Of a stretch of DNA of 5,512 nucleotides, positions 1-5,512 are shown piece after piece. The stretch spans positions 1 to 5,512 of the forward strand of contig JAGLNZ010000374.1 in the NCBI GenBank assembly GCA_023139225.1. Direction: 5' to 3'. This DNA comes from Desulfobacula sp. (GTDB lineage Bacteria; Desulfobacterota; Desulfobacteria; Desulfobacterales; Desulfobacteraceae). The notes below the pieces were generated by a model, which was not told the origin of the DNA, made no database searches, and worked only from the letters and a program-made list of their open reading frames with translations. Position 1 is the stretch's first letter, and every line of letters begins with the position of its first letter. A program made the position numbers and the translations under genes.

Positions 1-371
1 CCAAACTCAGCCAGGAACCTGCCAATGGGATGGTTTTTCCCTGCAATACTGAGAATGGCAATACCCACCACAGGATGAGGGATCATGATCGGTAAATCTA
101 TGATTCCCTCTATGATTCTTTTACCAATGATGCTCTTCCTGGCCAGAAGATAGGCAAGGGGAGTGCCCATTGCAAATGCAAGAATACCCGCGTAAAGCGA
201 CAGGCCGATGGATCTTGCAATGGCATTGACCACATCCCTGTCTTTAATTGTCTCTATCAGCATTTCAACAGACGGTTCAAATGTCATTTTGATCAGCGGC
301 AATGTCAGAAGAAGGATTAACGGCAGGCTGATAAACATGAACAGCCAGTTTAAGGGTTCCATCCTTTTCAT
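1..371 (-). CDS. wtpB: Molybdate/tungstate ABC transporter permease WtpB (partial, N-terminal part)
   Basis: This is the start of an inner-membrane permease that should pass tungstate or molybdate delivered by the binding protein encoded just upstream. About 123 codons are visible and the rest lies past the window edge. Hydrophobic segments occur at about residues 9-28, 57-77 and 96-110. The stretch around 92-106 (DLPIMIPHPVVGIAI) matches the conserved region of ModB/WtpB-type permeases just after the second helix. It directly follows wtpA with 4 nt between stop and start, so it is surely co-transcribed and probably translationally coupled. The start is uncertain: ATG at 371 (MKRMEP) has no well-placed Shine-Dalgarno, with GGAAG about 15 nt upstream. 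An in-frame ATG at 362 has a purine run abutting it, which is too close. ModB and TupB are related alternatives; the pairing with a WtpA-type protein favours WtpB. Confidence 0.88.
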   Translation of the reverse strand, partial: MKRMEPLNWLFMFISLPLILLLTLPLIKMTFEPSVEMLIETIKDRDVVNAIARSIGLSLYAGILAFAMGTPLAYLLARKSIIGKRIIEGIIDLPIMIPHPVVGIAILSIAGKNHPIGRFLAEF

Positions 372-375
372 TTGT

Positions 376-1365
376 TTAGTTTTTTACTTCCACCAACGAT
401 TTAATTTCAGATGGAAGTTTGTCTGCCATTTTTTGAGAGGGTAACCGGCAGGGTATAAACGGGGGCTGGCCCATTTCTTTTAAGGTCTTTAAGCCATGCT
501 CAGGTGAAAGAAGGAAGCTTAAGAATGCCTTTGCCGCCTCAGGGTTGGGGGCATCCTTGATCATGGTAATCCCATAGGTACATGACTTTCCTTTTTTTGT
601 GATCCAGGTGTTGGGCTTTTTGCCGGTGACTTTGACCCGGGCCTGTTTGTAAAAATCATCATACTTGTAATTGCCAAGGTTGATATGATCGTCAAGCTTT
701 ATAAATTTAAGTTCGTGCTGAATAGCGACAGACAAGTATTCCCAGGCATAATCCATATGTCCTGTTTTAAGAAGGTTTACCAGTTCAACAGATTTAGGCC
801 GGATATTTTTTTGGGGGCGGTTATCAATTAGTTTTTGAAAAAGATTGTCAACATTGTAAAATTTTTGTGCCAGTTGCAATACCATAATACTGCGGTATCC
901 GCAGGGATCAAGATTTGGATCTGAATGCCCCCACACAACGTCTTTTTTTTGTAATATTTCATACCAGTTTTTATCATTGACCTTGTCAGCATATTTGCTT
1001 TGATCCGTGTAACAAAGAACAAGCTGATTTGTGGCAAACCTCACATTCCAGTTGGCAAAATCAGGGATCAGGTTATTATCAATGACTTTATAATCGGCTG
1101 ATGCCATGATGTCGGCGGGTTTGCCAACTTCTGAAATAAGGCGTGCCATTTTAGTGCTGCCACCGGCTTCCCTTTGTATGTCAACATCGGGATATTTGGC
1201 TTCAAATGCTTTTTCAATTTTTGCAAATGGTACGGTCAGGCTGCCGGCATGGAAGATACTCAGTTTACCTTTTGGCCCTGCCTGTGCTGAAAATGGGAAT
1301 ATCATTAAAGTGCATAGGGCGAGCCAAACAAGGTGGGATTTCAGATTAAAATTTTGTTTTTTCAT
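376..1365 (-). CDS. wtpA: Tungstate/molybdate ABC transporter substrate-binding protein WtpA
   Basis: This periplasmic protein should capture tungstate or molybdate and hand it to the WtpB permease. From ATG at 1365 it is 329 residues. A Sec signal peptide covers residues 1-29, with a likely signal peptidase I cut after AQA. Family hallmarks follow: [10 protein letters not shown] (38-47), ADIMASADY (84-92), [11 protein letters not shown] (110-120), [12 protein letters not shown] (148-159) and MDYAWEY (204-210). In the WtpA/archaeal ModA subfamily an aspartate and a glutamate complete the octahedral coordination of the metal. By motif position these should be D153 and E209 here (inference from the family). 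The start is fixed by AAGGAG at 1374-1379, 8 nt upstream. A longer reading from a TTG at 1395 would begin at the predicted transcription start and is unlikely. The mature part has four cysteines (C118, C155, C262, C306); C306 lies in a C-terminal stretch where I would not expect one. The gene leads the wtpAB operon. Confidence 0.94.
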   Translation of the reverse strand: MKKQNFNLKSHLVWLALCTLMIFPFSAQAGPKGKLSIFHAGSLTVPFAKIEKAFEAKYPDVDIQREAGGSTKMARLISEVGKPADIMASADYKVIDNNLIPDFANWNVRFATNQLVLCYTDQSKYADKVNDKNWYEILQKKDVVWGHSDPNLDPCGYRSIMVLQLAQKFYNVDNLFQKLIDNRPQKNIRPKSVELVNLLKTGHMDYAWEYLSVAIQHELKFIKLDDHINLGNYKYDDFYKQARVKVTGKKPNTWITKKGKSCTYGITMIKDAPNPEAAKAFLSFLLSPEHGLKTLKEMGQPPFIPCRLPSQKMADKLPSEIKSLVEVKN

Positions 1366-1373
1366 TGTATTTT

Positions 1374-1379
1374 CTCCTT
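1374..1379 (-). promoter_or_regulatory. Ribosome binding site of wtpA
   Basis: AAGGAG on the minus strand lies 8 nt before the ATG at 1365. It is the strongest Shine-Dalgarno in the window and decides the wtpA start in favour of MKKQNF over an upstream TTG codon. Confidence 0.85.
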
Positions 1380-1401
1380 TTTCTGTTAAAAACAATCGTA
1401 T

Positions 1402-1430
1402 TTTATAATTTTTGGTTTTAACTAAGTCAA
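1402..1430 (-). promoter_or_regulatory. Sigma70-type promoter of the wtpAB operon
   Basis: On the minus strand TTGACT (1430-1425) is followed by exactly 17 bp and then TATAAA (1407-1402). This is close to consensus for both boxes at ideal spacing. Transcription should start near 1395, leaving a leader of only about 30 nt before the wtpA ATG. That leaves no room for a riboswitch or attenuator, so control by metal is more likely through a DNA-binding protein. One arm of an inverted repeat fills much of the spacer, where a bound repressor would block RNA polymerase. Confidence 0.75.
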
Positions 1431-1476
1431 GAAATATATATTAATAATAAAATACTAACAAAAACAAACCAAAAAT
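1408..1476. repeat. 11-bp inverted repeat around the wtp promoter (candidate operator pair)
   Basis: ATTTTTGGTTT at 1408-1418 is perfectly mirrored by AAACCAAAAAT at 1466-1476, with 47 bp between the arms. The first arm sits between the -35 and -10 boxes of the wtp promoter and the second sits upstream of the -35 box. The centres are 58 bp apart, about five and a half helical turns. Both arms lie upstream of the predicted transcript start, so they would act as DNA rather than as an RNA hairpin. The background is very AT-rich, so chance cannot be ruled out. I do not recognise the sequence as a known ModE or TunR site. Confidence 0.4.
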
Positions 1477-1507
1477 AACATATCCCACGGATGCTGGAAG
1501 AATATAA

Positions 1508-1521
1508 TATCAGGTATCAGG
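1508..1521. repeat. Tandem 7-bp direct repeat TATCAGG x2
   Basis: TATCAGG occurs twice with no gap in the non-coding gap between the divergent wtpA and HsdR-N-like genes. It could be a pair of half-sites for a regulator or a simple slippage product. Nothing else in the sequence supports a function. Confidence 0.3.
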
Positions 1522-1583
1522 GTTTAATTTTTTATGCGACTCAAGACTTGTAAACTTATTAATTATCCTTAACATTAAAATAA

Positions 1584-1611
1584 TTGTGAAGACGTGTAAT
1601 ATTTATAAATA
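1584..1611 (+). promoter_or_regulatory. Weak candidate promoter of the HsdR-N-like gene
   Basis: TTGTGA (1584-1589) and TAAATA (1606-1611), 16 bp apart, are the best sigma70-like pair found upstream of the plus-strand gene. The -10 box is poor, and TATAAA at 1604 would leave only 14 bp of spacing. The rest of the gap from about 1430 to 1580 shows no better promoter pointing right and no small gene I can support. Confidence 0.25.
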
Positions 1612-1631
1612 GGCTCTATTGAACATGAGCC

Positions 1632-1638
1632 AAGGTGG
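1632..1638 (+). promoter_or_regulatory. Ribosome binding site deciding the start of the HsdR-N-like gene
   Basis: AAGGTGG ends 8 nt before the ATG at 1647. The alternative GTG start at 1635 lies inside this motif and has no Shine-Dalgarno of its own, so the ATG is preferred. Confidence 0.6.
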
Positions 1639-1646
1639 CAGCAAAA

Positions 1647-2213
1647 ATGGAAATCCAAGCCAACCAACATCATTTGGTCCTCGGTAAACTCAATGATTTT
1701 TTGACCGGTTCTGTTTTAGCAGATACACTTGATGAAAGGCATCGGCAAAAAATTGCTAAAAAGCTTGTATTAGACGGAAGGTTTGAAAAAAAAGATATTG
1801 AAAGCAATGTAAGCCTTGAGGTTATTGCAGGGCAGAAAAGGGCTGTTATAAAAATTGATTTTCTTGTCAGATATCAGGGAAAAATAATTGCGTTGATTAA
1901 ATATGCACCGGGGTCCCTTGTTACCAGGAGACTTTCTACTCTGGCATTATCACGAATAATGAAATCTTACCAGATACCGATTGTTGTCATCACTAACGGA
2001 GAAGATGCTGAGATCCTTGACGGGGATTCCGGAAAAGTTATTGCAACCGGGCTTGAAAATTTACCTGATAAAGAAAATATAAAAAAAAATATTCTATTTT
2101 TTTCATTTAAGCCCATTAAAAAAAATACCTTTGATCAGGCATCAAGAATTGCATATGCCTGTGAAGTGGACGGAGCCTGTCCCTGTGATTCGGATGTCTG
2201 CATTATTGAATAA
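1647..2213 (+). CDS. Stand-alone HsdR N-terminal-like protein (degenerate PD-(D/E)xK fold) with C-terminal Cys cluster
   Basis: This 188-residue protein (192 if GTG at 1635 is used) resembles the N-terminal nuclease-fold domain of type I restriction HsdR subunits (HSDR_N_2 type), found alone in many deltaproteobacteria. The fold signature runs from KIDFLVRYQGKIIALIKYAPGS (split: KIDFLVRYQ 69-77, IIALIKYAPGS 80-90) to IPIVVITNGEDAEILDG (110-126). Aligned with typical members carrying ECKAP, this protein has IKYAP at 84-88. The acidic residue and the catalytic lysine are therefore replaced by I84 and Y86, while D71 is kept, so nuclease activity is doubtful. The last 17 residues hold C172, C178, C180 and C185 (C-x5-C-x-C-x4-C), a possible metal or Fe-S site. 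No helicase, methylase or specificity gene adjoins. It is divergent from wtpA and convergent with uvrA. Runs of A9, T7 and A8 lie at 2081-2125. Its function is unknown to me. Confidence 0.78.
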   Translation: MEIQANQHHLVLGKLNDFLTGSVLADTLDERHRQKIAKKLVLDGRFEKKDIESNVSLEVIAGQKRAVIKIDFLVRYQGKIIALIKYAPGSLVTRRLSTLALSRIMKSYQIPIVVITNGEDAEILDGDSGKVIATGLENLPDKENIKKNILFFSFKPIKKNTFDQASRIAYACEVDGACPCDSDVCIIE

Positions 2214-2232
2214 GAATCAGCAGGATTTTTTT
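2182..2232 (+). terminator. Probable intrinsic terminator overlapping the 3' end of the HsdR-N-like gene
   Basis: CCTGTGATTC (2182-2191) pairs with GAATCAGCAGG (2214-2224) as a 10-bp stem with one bulged G at 2220, followed after one A by seven T (2226-2232). The 5' arm is coding sequence for the Cys cluster, and the stop codon lies in the loop. The 22-nt loop is longer than usual, which lowers confidence. On the minus strand no T run follows the hairpin, so it would not serve uvrA. No clear terminator for uvrA is visible in the 41-bp gap. Confidence 0.5.
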
Positions 2233-2254
2233 AAGGCAATATCTATGTTTAATA

Positions 2255-5077
2255 TTATTTGTTAAGCATTTTCTTTAGATAATAGCCTGTGTAGGATTTT
2301 TTATTTTCAGCAATTTCTTCCGGGGTTCCCAATGCAACGATTTCTCCGCCTTTATCCCCACCTTCCGGCCCAAGATCAATGATGTGATCCGCACATTTGA
2401 TGACATCAAGATTGTGTTCTATTACAACCACTGTATTTTTTGACTCGACCAGTCTGTTCAGAACAAACAATAATTTTTTAATATCATCTGAATGGAGTCC
2501 TGTGGTAGGTTCATCCAGGATATAGATGGTTTTTCCGGTTCCTCTTTTTGACAGCTCCTTTGCAAGTTTTATTCTTTGGGCTTCTCCTCCCGATAAGGTT
2601 GTGGCGGCCTGGCCCAGTTTTATATAACCGAGTCCGACTTCTATGAGGGTTGCAAGCTTGGTTCTAATGGATGAGATATTCTCAAAAAACCGAACCGATT
2701 GATTAATGGTCATATCCAGAACCTGGGCAATATTTTTGCCTTTATATTTGATATCCAGGGTTTCCCTGTTATATCGTTTTCCCTTACAAACATCACAGGC
2801 CACATAGACATCGGGCAGAAAATGCATTTCAATTTTAATAATACCGTCACCGGTACAAGCTTCGCACCGGCCCCCCTTAACATTAAAACTGAACCGGCCT
2901 GGTTTGTATCCTCTTGCTTTTGATTCGCGGGTTTTGGAAAACAATTCCCTGATATGGTTAAATACCTGTGTATAAGTGCCGGGGTTGCTTCTAGGTGTTT
3001 TCCCAATGGGAGACTGATCAATATGAACTACTTTGTCAAGATGTTCAAGGCCTGTAATATTTTTATGGCTGCCGGCTGTTTTTCTGGAACGGTTGATCCT
3101 GTTTGCAAGAACCTGATAAAGTGTGGATAAAACAAGCGTTGATTTTCCAGATCCTGAAACACCTGTTACACAGGTAAAACATCCCAGGGGAAAAGAGACA
3201 TCAATATTTTTAAGATTATTTGAATTTGCCTGATAAATGGTTAATGAGTTGCCAATATTTTTTCTTCTTTTTTCAGGAATTTTAATGCATTTTTTACCGG
3301 ACAGGTAAAGACCGGTTAATGAAGTGTCACTTTTGACAAGTTCTTCCGGGGGACCTGAAAAAATCACTTCACCTCCGTTTATTCCCGCAGCAGGTCCGAT
3401 ATCAATCACATGATCACAAGAAAGGATTGTTTCTTCATCATGCTCAACAACCAATACGGTGTTGCCAAGATCTCGAAGGTTCATCAGGGTGGTTAATAAT
3501 CTTGCATTGTCCTTTTGATGAAGTCCGATGCTCGGCTCATCCAGCACATAAAGAACGCCTGTCAATTTAGACCCGATTTGGGTGGCAAGGCGGATTCTCT
3601 GGGCTTCACCTCCGGACAGAGTTGCAGCCGATCGATCAAGGGTAAGGTATTCAAGACCGACATTTTGTAAAAAACTTAAGCGTTCTGTAAGTTCTTTGAT
3701 AATTCTATCTGCAATAATCCGGTCTTTTTCTTTAAGATTTAAAGAAGAGATAAATTTAGCTGAATATTGTATGGAAAGACCGGTGATCTCCCATATGGTT
3801 TTATCCCCGACTTTAACAGACCCTGATGCTTTATTGAGTCTTGTTCCATTACAAAAAGAGCAGGTTCTAAAATTCATGAATTTTTTTATGTCTTCTCTCA
3901 TGTATACGGAGTCTGTTTCATGATACCGTCTTTTCAAAGTAGGAATCACGCCCTCAAAGGTTTTTTTATAAACGATTTTCTTATCCATTCTTTCAACATA
4001 AAAGGGTATTTCTTCTTTATTTGATCCATAGAGCAAAACCTGTTGAAATTTGTAAGACAGGTCTTTGAAAGGTTTATAAATATCTTCCTTGTAATGGGTA
4101 ACCAGGGCATCAAGAAACTCCATAAATTGAACAGAATTCCTGTTTTCCCAGGGGATTATTGCTCCTTGTCTTAAAGAAACCGTTTGATCAGGAACGATCA
4201 GATCCGGATCAAACTGGGTAATAGATCCTAAACCGTCACACTTAGGGCAGGCCCCATGGGGCGAGTTAAATGAGAAAGACGCCGGTGTAAATTCAGGATA
4301 GCTGATCTTGCACTTAACACAGGAGGCTTTTTCACTGAAAAGGGTTTCTTTATTTTGGGTGAGATCAAGTATGGTTACAAGACCCTGGGATAATGAAAGA
4401 GCAAGTTCCAGAGAGTCTGTCAGACGTTTTTCAATACCATCTTTAATGATCAGACGGTCCACAACGGCATCTATGGTGTGTTTTTTGTTTTTTGCAAGTT
4501 TCGGAAAATCATCAATTAAGTAGATCTCATCATCAACCCTAATCCTGGCAAAACCATCTTTTTTAATTGTTGAAACAAGTTTTTCATGGGAGCCTTTTTG
4601 TCCGCTGATTAAGGGTGCTAAAATTATTATGTTTGATTTTTTTTCAAGATCCATAACCCGGTCGGTGATTTGGTCAATGGACATGGAAGAAATGGGTAAT
4701 CCGCATTTATAACAATAAGCTTTGCCGATTCTTGCAAATAACAGCCGCAGATAGTCATAAATTTCCGTGACCGTACCAACAGTTGATCTGGGGTTGTGGC
4801 TGGCAGATTTCTGTTCAATGGATATGGCAGGACTAAGTCCGATAATGGCATCTACATCAGGCTTGTCCATTTGACCCAAAAATTGTCTGGCATAGGTAGA
4901 AAGGGACTCAACATATCTTCGCTGGCCTTCGGCATACAGTGTGTCAAAGGCAAGAGTTGATTTTCCTGAACCTGAAAGTCCGGTAATAACCGTTAAACTA
5001 TTCTTTGGTATTTCAACATTAATGTTTTTAAGATTATGTTCCCGGGCACCTTCAATAATGATTTTATCTGTATTCAT
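2255..5077 (-). CDS. uvrA: Excinuclease ABC subunit A (UvrA)
   Basis: UvrA is the DNA-damage sensor of nucleotide-excision repair: a dimeric cytosolic ATPase that finds lesions and loads UvrB. The protein is 940 residues, the usual full length. ABC module I has Walker [10 protein letters not shown] (33-41), signature LSGGEAQRI (487-495) and Walker [11 protein letters not shown] (511-520). Module II has Walker [10 protein letters not shown] (639-647), signature LSGGEAQRI (828-836) and Walker [13 protein letters not shown] (851-862). All three zinc sites are intact: C122/C125 with C253/C256, C277/C280 with C406/C409, and C738/C741 with C761/C764. The region at about 130-250 is the UvrB-binding domain and about 287-400 the insertion domain. 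Their presence separates it from the shorter UvrA2 paralogues. Start ATG at 5077 gives the standard [19 protein letters not shown] beginning, but the Shine-Dalgarno is weak (AAGA). It follows pdxA by 23 bp, suggesting one transcript. No LexA-like palindrome was seen in that gap. Confidence 0.98.
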   Translation of the reverse strand: MNTDKIIIEGAREHNLKNINVEIPKNSLTVITGLSGSGKSTLAFDTLYAEGQRRYVESLSTYARQFLGQMDKPDVDAIIGLSPAISIEQKSASHNPRSTVGTVTEIYDYLRLLFARIGKAYCYKCGLPISSMSIDQITDRVMDLEKKSNIIILAPLISGQKGSHEKLVSTIKKDGFARIRVDDEIYLIDDFPKLAKNKKHTIDAVVDRLIIKDGIEKRLTDSLELALSLSQGLVTILDLTQNKETLFSEKASCVKCKISYPEFTPASFSFNSPHGACPKCDGLGSITQFDPDLIVPDQTVSLRQGAIIPWENRNSVQFMEFLDALVTHYKEDIYKPFKDLSYKFQQVLLYGSNKEEIPFYVERMDKKIVYKKTFEGVIPTLKRRYHETDSVYMREDIKKFMNFRTCSFCNGTRLNKASGSVKVGDKTIWEITGLSIQYSAKFISSLNLKEKDRIIADRIIKELTERLSFLQNVGLEYLTLDRSAATLSGGEAQRIRLATQIGSKLTGVLYVLDEPSIGLHQKDNARLLTTLMNLRDLGNTVLVVEHDEETILSCDHVIDIGPAAGINGGEVIFSGPPEELVKSDTSLTGLYLSGKKCIKIPEKRRKNIGNSLTIYQANSNNLKNIDVSFPLGCFTCVTGVSGSGKSTLVLSTLYQVLANRINRSRKTAGSHKNITGLEHLDKVVHIDQSPIGKTPRSNPGTYTQVFNHIRELFSKTRESKARGYKPGRFSFNVKGGRCEACTGDGIIKIEMHFLPDVYVACDVCKGKRYNRETLDIKYKGKNIAQVLDMTINQSVRFFENISSIRTKLATLIEVGLGYIKLGQAATTLSGGEAQRIKLAKELSKRGTGKTIYILDEPTTGLHSDDIKKLLFVLNRLVESKNTVVVIEHNLDVIKCADHIIDLGPEGGDKGGEIVALGTPEEIAENKKSYTGYYLKKMLNK

Positions 5078-5085
5078 TTATCAAT

Positions 5086-5112
5086 CTTATTTGTTTTGGC
5101 TTATTTGTTTGG
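5086..5112. repeat. Imperfect tandem repeat across the pdxA stop codon
   Basis: CTTATTTGTTTTGG (5086-5099) is followed at once by CTTATTTGTTTGG (5100-5112), differing by one T. The unit on the right covers the last codons and stop of pdxA, while the left unit forms most of the pdxA-uvrA gap. This looks like a slipped-strand duplication that set the spacing between the two genes. Confidence 0.55.
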
Positions 5113-5512
5113 TTTGTTTTTGGCCTGCAATACCGCCATCTTAATCGCCTCTGTAAGACTTGAGGGGTCTGCTGTCCCCTTCCAGGCAATATCATAGGCT
5201 GTACCATGATCCACTGAGGTTCTGATAATGGGAAGGCCGAGTGTCGTATTTACACCGTCCTTAAAATGGATGAGTTTAAAGGCAATAAGACCCTGATCAT
5301 GATACATGCAGATAACTGCATCGTACTTTCCGTTGACGGCCTGGTAAAAAACAGTATCCGGCGGCAGGGGGCCAAATGCATTCAATCCTTGTTTTTTTGC
5401 AAGCCTGACAGCAGGAGCAATGATATCTTCTTCCTCTTGTCCAAACATGGATGCTTCCCCTGCATGGGGGTTTAACCCTGCAACGGCTATTTTGGGAGCC
5501 TTGATATTAAAC
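5101..5512 (-). CDS. pdxA: 4-hydroxythreonine-4-phosphate dehydrogenase PdxA (partial, C-terminal part)
   Basis: PdxA oxidises 4-phosphohydroxy-L-threonine with NAD(P)+ in the DXP-dependent route to pyridoxal 5'-phosphate, acting as a metal-dependent cytosolic homodimer. Only the last 136 or so residues are in the window; the reading frame stays open to the right edge. The visible part carries the family blocks in order: [12 protein letters not shown], the GPLPPDT stretch, [25 protein letters not shown] and [10 protein letters not shown]. The histidines of HAGE and DHGTA correspond to two of the three metal ligands of E. coli PdxA. An internal ATG at 5448 is not the true start, since HAGE lies upstream of it. 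The stop is 23 bp before uvrA. Related decarboxylating dehydrogenases acting on other phosphorylated acids (PdxA2/DenD type) cannot be excluded from this fragment. Confidence 0.95.
   Translation of the reverse strand, partial: FNIKAPKIAVAGLNPHAGEASMFGQEEEDIIAPAVRLAKKQGLNAFGPLPPDTVFYQAVNGKYDAVICMYHDQGLIAFKLIHFKDGVNTTLGLPIIRTSVDHGTAYDIAWKGTADPSSLTEAIKMAVLQAKNKPNK

Noticed and set aside
208..444. Plus-strand open frame across the wtpA-wtpB junction
   Set aside because: It is antisense to two well-supported genes, and its hydrophobic start mirrors the permease codons.
1312..1323. Lipoprotein signal (lipobox) at C18 of WtpA
   Set aside because: The residue before the cysteine is leucine, which lipoboxes do not allow, and the hydrophobic core continues past it to a good AQA cleavage site.
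1366..1395. Ten-residue N-terminal extension of WtpA starting at a TTG codon
   Set aside because: It would start at the predicted transcription start, has no ribosome binding site, and the ATG at 1365 has an excellent one.
1366..1430. Molybdenum or tungsten cofactor riboswitch upstream of wtpA
   Set aside because: The promoter leaves a leader of only about 30 nt with no conserved stems; a Moco-type riboswitch needs well over 100 nt.
1584..1600. CRP/FNR-type site beginning with TTGTGA
   Set aside because: The matching inverted half (TCACAA or ATCAA) is absent at the required distance.
1647..2213. A type I restriction-modification system
   Set aside because: There is no methylase, specificity subunit or helicase domain, and the ExK motif is absent.
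2214..2254. Terminator for uvrA in the convergent gap
   Set aside because: Read on the minus strand, the gap has no stable GC-rich stem followed by a T run.
2690..3925. Open frames of about 70-115 codons overlapping uvrA in other frames (2699-2923, 2710-3021, 3582-3923)
   Set aside because: They lie wholly inside the intact uvrA frame and show no recognisable domain or start signal; they are shadows of the real gene.

Overview
This AT-rich window resembles a marine sulfate-reducing deltaproteobacterium of the Desulfobacteraceae type (Desulfobacula or Desulfobacter relatives). That is an inference from the gene families and base composition; the window contains no marker gene that proves it. 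There are five genes: four on the minus strand and one on the plus strand.

Layout from left to right. Positions 1-371 (minus) hold the start of a molybdate/tungstate ABC permease (wtpB), cut by the window edge. Positions 376-1365 (minus) hold its periplasmic oxyanion-binding protein (wtpA), only 4 nt upstream of wtpB. The gap from 1366 to about 1646 holds a very good sigma70-type promoter for wtpAB, an 11-bp inverted repeat with one arm inside that promoter, a short tandem repeat, and a weak candidate promoter for the divergent plus-strand gene. Positions 1647-2213 (plus) encode a small stand-alone protein resembling the N-terminal domain of type I restriction HsdR subunits. It lacks the catalytic ExK motif and ends in a four-cysteine cluster. 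A likely intrinsic terminator overlaps its 3' end. Positions 2255-5077 (minus) encode a complete, canonical 940-residue UvrA. Positions 5101-5512 (minus) hold the C-terminal part of PdxA, 23 bp upstream of uvrA.

How the genes relate. wtpA and wtpB should form a high-affinity tungstate/molybdate importer with an ATPase (WtpC) expected just beyond the left edge. pdxA and uvrA look like one transcription unit, placing nucleotide-excision repair behind a vitamin B6 gene with no LexA-like box visible between them. The HsdR-N-like gene is transcribed alone, divergent from wtpAB and convergent with uvrA. No methylase or specificity gene is near it, so it does not look like a restriction system.

No RNA genes, insertion sequences, CRISPR arrays or attachment sites were seen. 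The best candidates for something undescribed are the HsdR-N-like protein and the paired elements at the wtp promoter. The rest is ordinary chromosomal housekeeping and transport.
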